This document shows, piece by piece, positions 32,804 through 34,914 of a stretch of 34,914 bases of DNA. How positions within the stretch are numbered: position 1 is the stretch's first letter; every line of letters begins with the position of its first letter. A program made the position numbers and the translations under genes. Origin of the DNA: Hyphomicrobiaceae bacterium (GTDB lineage: Bacteria > Pseudomonadota > Alphaproteobacteria > Rhizobiales > Methyloligellaceae); contig JALCBY010000034.1 in the NCBI GenBank assembly GCA_028066055.1, positions 1-34,914 on the forward strand. The letters are read 5' to 3'. The notes below the pieces were generated by a model. That model ran no database searches, was not told where the DNA came from, and saw only the letters and a list, made by a program, of their open reading frames with translations.

Positions 32804-34678
32804 TCACCGTGACGCGAGAGCGTATCTGACTTTCGACCCGCACTGGGCAAAGCGACTTCTCATTGCGTGGAAGCGTGACGATAATTGATCGGACCACCAT
32901 GCGGTGGATACGAAGCGCGATTCATGGAAAGCGCACTTTGCATTTTTGAACAAACGCCCAATTTGAAAATTGGAGATCGACGGGAGCGCGTACCAAAATT
33001 GCAGAACCGAGCTGTTTGAAGGGCGCTTTTTCGGTTTCTTGGTGCTCACGCGCGCATTGGCAACTTTCGCAGGGCGCACGGGACGGCGATATTTCGGCTT
33101 TAAAGAAGCGTATGTTTTGTACTTGGCCTCATCGACTTTGTTTAACACCACGCCGAGAAAACTGTTTCTGGTACTTCCCGCCTGCTCAAGGATCTTGTGT
33201 GCCGCGTCTTCCGGCAGTTTTCCATACTCGACGACGAGAAGCATGCCATCGAGCAATTGGGCGGCAGCCCGTGCGGAGCAGTCCGCATTGATCGCGGGAA
33301 GGTCGAAAATCACGACATCGTACTTCGACGTCAGTCTTTGCAGATTGAGATTGTGGTGCGCCCAAATCGAAGACTCGTTCTGGTGTCGGGCATGAGAGCC
33401 ATATGGCAGGAAGTGCACGCCCGTGCCCGGCTCTTTTATCACGCTCTCCTGCAAATCGGTCTTCCCGAACAGGACGCCCAGCAGACCGTTCTTCGCCTTG
33501 GTGGACGTGTTCGTGAGTTGCAGGGACAAATCCTGACTGTCTCTTGCGGCATCGACAAGCAGCACCCTTTGGCCGCTGGCCGCGATAGCCCTCGCGAGAT
33601 TTACGGTGATTGTGGATTTGCCTTCACCCGGTGTGCATGACGTTACGCCAAGCGTTTGCAAGTCCGGACGCTCGATCGTCGCCGCGATGCAGCAGCTGTT
33701 CAACACACGTAGATCTGCGGGAAGCGGATAATTTTCAACCCAACGATTTTTTCTCCCGCCCCCGGTAGTCCCGGCTCTTAGCTCGCCGCGGCACAGGACG
33801 TTCATGATTCCCAAACATTCCGCCGCAGCGACATCCGCAGCCTGTTCAGGAGTTCGGATTCTGGTGTCCAGGATGTCGTAAGTGAATGCCACGCCAATGC
33901 CCATGATCGCGCCGGCAAATGCAAATGCGATGATGACGTACTTCGCATTTGGTCCATCCGGGGCCAGCGGTATCGTGGCATTTGCGATGACGCGGGCGCT
34001 CGTGCCCGAGTTCTTTAGCCGTTCAAGCAACCATGGGCTGGCGCCGCGCGCCGCATTCGCATTTGCCTTTGCTTGATCTTCAAGAAAGGCGTCGGTCATC
34101 GCGGTCGCCAACTGAACTGCGAGTTGTGGACTTGAGCCATGCGCGAGTATCTCGATTGTAAACGTCTCGCCGAGCCGTGTGACGGTTATCAGATTTCCCA
34201 GCTGAGCGAGCATCAGGGTCTGTAATTGTTCGTCGGTTAACTCCGCATCATCCTTGATCGCAAACAAGGTCATTGCGCGTGAGACCAGCGACGGACCCGG
34301 CAAAAGGGCTTGGCGATCCTCCGGCTTTAGAAGAGCCAGGGCCCGCGCCATGACCTTTTGCGACCTCAGGATCTCAACCTGGCTATCCACCAAGCTTCCG
34401 CTCAGATCGGAGGTCATAAAGACAGTGTTGTTTACTGTAAGAGATGGGTTGCGATGGTCGACAACGAGCCGTGTCGAAGCCGAATACCAAGTGGGCCGGA
34501 GCATGACGAAGGCGATGCCCAACGCGACGAACAAGAAGACGATACCGGCAATTCCCCAGCGGTGCCGCCAGATACTCCTCAAATCCAGCGTGATTGTGCT
34601 GGCTTCAGACGGATAATGGATGTCGGAGGATAACCCGACGCGCCTGTAACGCTGGCCAGCATCGTGTTTGGGTCTCAT
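32804..34678 (-). CDS. Wzc/ExoP-like polysaccharide co-polymerase with BY-kinase domain, shortened periplasmic part
   Basis: The 624-residue protein has a Wzz domain flanked by two membrane spans (about 41-60 and 246-267) and a cytoplasmic bacterial tyrosine-kinase domain. Walker A is TPGEGKST (349-356), Walker A' VLLVDAARD (372-380) and Walker B DVVIFDLPA (454-462). Tyrosines at 520, 523 and 530 may form a small autophosphorylation cluster; beyond this lies a basic and aromatic tail of about 90 residues with no recognised domain. The periplasmic part is short: ASPWLLERLK (213-222) runs almost directly into RVIANATIPLAP (229-240), where ExoP relatives have a long coiled-coil hairpin. It controls chain length and export together with the OPX protein downstream. 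It is first in a minus-strand operon with the OPX and Wzy-like genes. Confidence 0.9.
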   Translation of the reverse strand: MRPKHDAGQRYRRVGLSSDIHYPSEASTITLDLRSIWRHRWGIAGIVFLFVALGIAFVMLRPTWYSASTRLVVDHRNPSLTVNNTVFMTSDLSGSLVDSQVEILRSQKVMARALALLKPEDRQALLPGPSLVSRAMTLFAIKDDAELTDEQLQTLMLAQLGNLITVTRLGETFTIEILAHGSSPQLAVQLATAMTDAFLEDQAKANANAARGASPWLLERLKNSGTSARVIANATIPLAPDGPNAKYVIIAFAFAGAIMGIGVAFTYDILDTRIRTPEQAADVAAAECLGIMNVLCRGELRAGTTGGGRKNRWVENYPLPADLRVLNSCCIAATIERPDLQTLGVTSCTPGEGKSTITVNLARAIAASGQRVLLVDAARDSQDLSLQLTNTSTKAKNGLLGVLFGKTDLQESVIKEPGTGVHFLPYGSHARHQNESSIWAHHNLNLQRLTSKYDVVIFDLPAINADCSARAAAQLLDGMLLVVEYGKLPEDAAHKILEQAGSTRNSFLGVVLNKVDEAKYKTYASLKPKYRRPVRPAKVANARVSTKKPKKRPSNSSVLQFWYALPSISNFQIGRLFKNAKCAFHESRFVSTAWWSDQLSSRFHAMRSRFAQCGSKVRYALASR

Positions 34679-34756
34679 TGACTTTTATACGCCTGCACTA
34701 AACGGATCTGCCTTTTTTGAGAGTCGGCAATCCAGTTAATTTTTGAGATCCAACGC

Positions 34757-34769
34757 CTTTGTCACAAAG
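34757..34769. promoter_or_regulatory. Palindrome upstream of the export operon
   Basis: CTTTGT-C-ACAAAG is a perfect 6-bp inverted repeat with a 1-base centre, about 80 bases upstream of the co-polymerase start on the minus strand. On that strand it includes a -35-like GTGACA. It could be an operator or promoter part; chance cannot be excluded. The rest of 34679-34914 shows no gene. Confidence 0.25.
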
Positions 34770-34914
34770 CGTTCGTGTATTGTCCACCCCCCAATTTATT
34801 CAGCAATCCCTGCATCCTCAAGTCATCCGGCACCTTAACGGGTCGAAGAGGATGTTCTCGGTTAACGTCGTCCGTTTATTTGTTTGAACTGCTCGCGTTC
34901 TGCCCTGTCGGCGT

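Overview
The window is about 35 kb of GC-rich bacterial DNA, roughly 60% G+C (single 60-base lines counted by hand gave 63% at 12241 and 50-55% near 19501-19740). It has tightly coupled operons, frequent GTG/TTG starts, and an ExoF/ExoP-like polysaccharide export pair. Together these suggest an alphaproteobacterium, probably of the Hyphomicrobiales (Rhizobiales). That placement is an inference; no rRNA or other taxonomic marker is present.

Left module (118-17593), catabolic. A DUF1028 gene converges on a complete peptide-class ABC importer on the minus strand (substrate-binding protein, two permeases, one fused double ATPase). From a shared 0.4 kb divergent region, a plus-strand operon of seven tightly packed genes runs the other way: M20 hydrolase, ureohydrolase-fold protein, argininosuccinate-lyase-like enzyme, MmgE/PrpD protein, second M20 protein, M24 creatinase/prolidase-fold protein, and M28 peptidase with a PA domain. 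Most junctions are ATGA or TGATG overlaps. Two more ureohydrolase-family genes on the minus strand converge on it. The simplest reading is import of a peptide-like or N-substituted guanidino or amino-dicarboxylate compound, followed by deacylation or peptide cleavage, epimerisation, C-N lysis and amidine hydrolysis. The substrate is unknown. A recurring oddity is that metal-site residues are intact in one paralogue and replaced in others: two of three ureohydrolases lack the first metal-binding His, one of two M20 proteins has lost three ligand positions, and the M24 protein lacks the usual metal set.

Boundary (17594-18276). A gene-free stretch of about 680 bp separates the two modules.

Right module (18277-34678), cell-surface polysaccharide. 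It holds GDP-mannose 4,6-dehydratase, two different DegT-type sugar aminotransferases, an RmlC-like epimerase, three glycosyltransferase genes (one a GT2-WecG/TagA fusion), an ATP-grasp ligase, a PPP-type phosphoesterase, a membrane-anchored GH5 glycosidase, a Wzy/ligase-like membrane protein, an outer-membrane OPX exporter with a long coiled coil, and a Wzc/ExoP-like co-polymerase that lacks the usual coiled-coil hairpin. Gmd plus an aminotransferase points to a GDP-perosamine-type 4-amino-6-deoxy sugar. No flippase and no initiating phosphoglycosyltransferase is visible, so the locus probably continues outside the window or relies on genes elsewhere. Gene orientation is mixed and G+C appears lower than in the left module.
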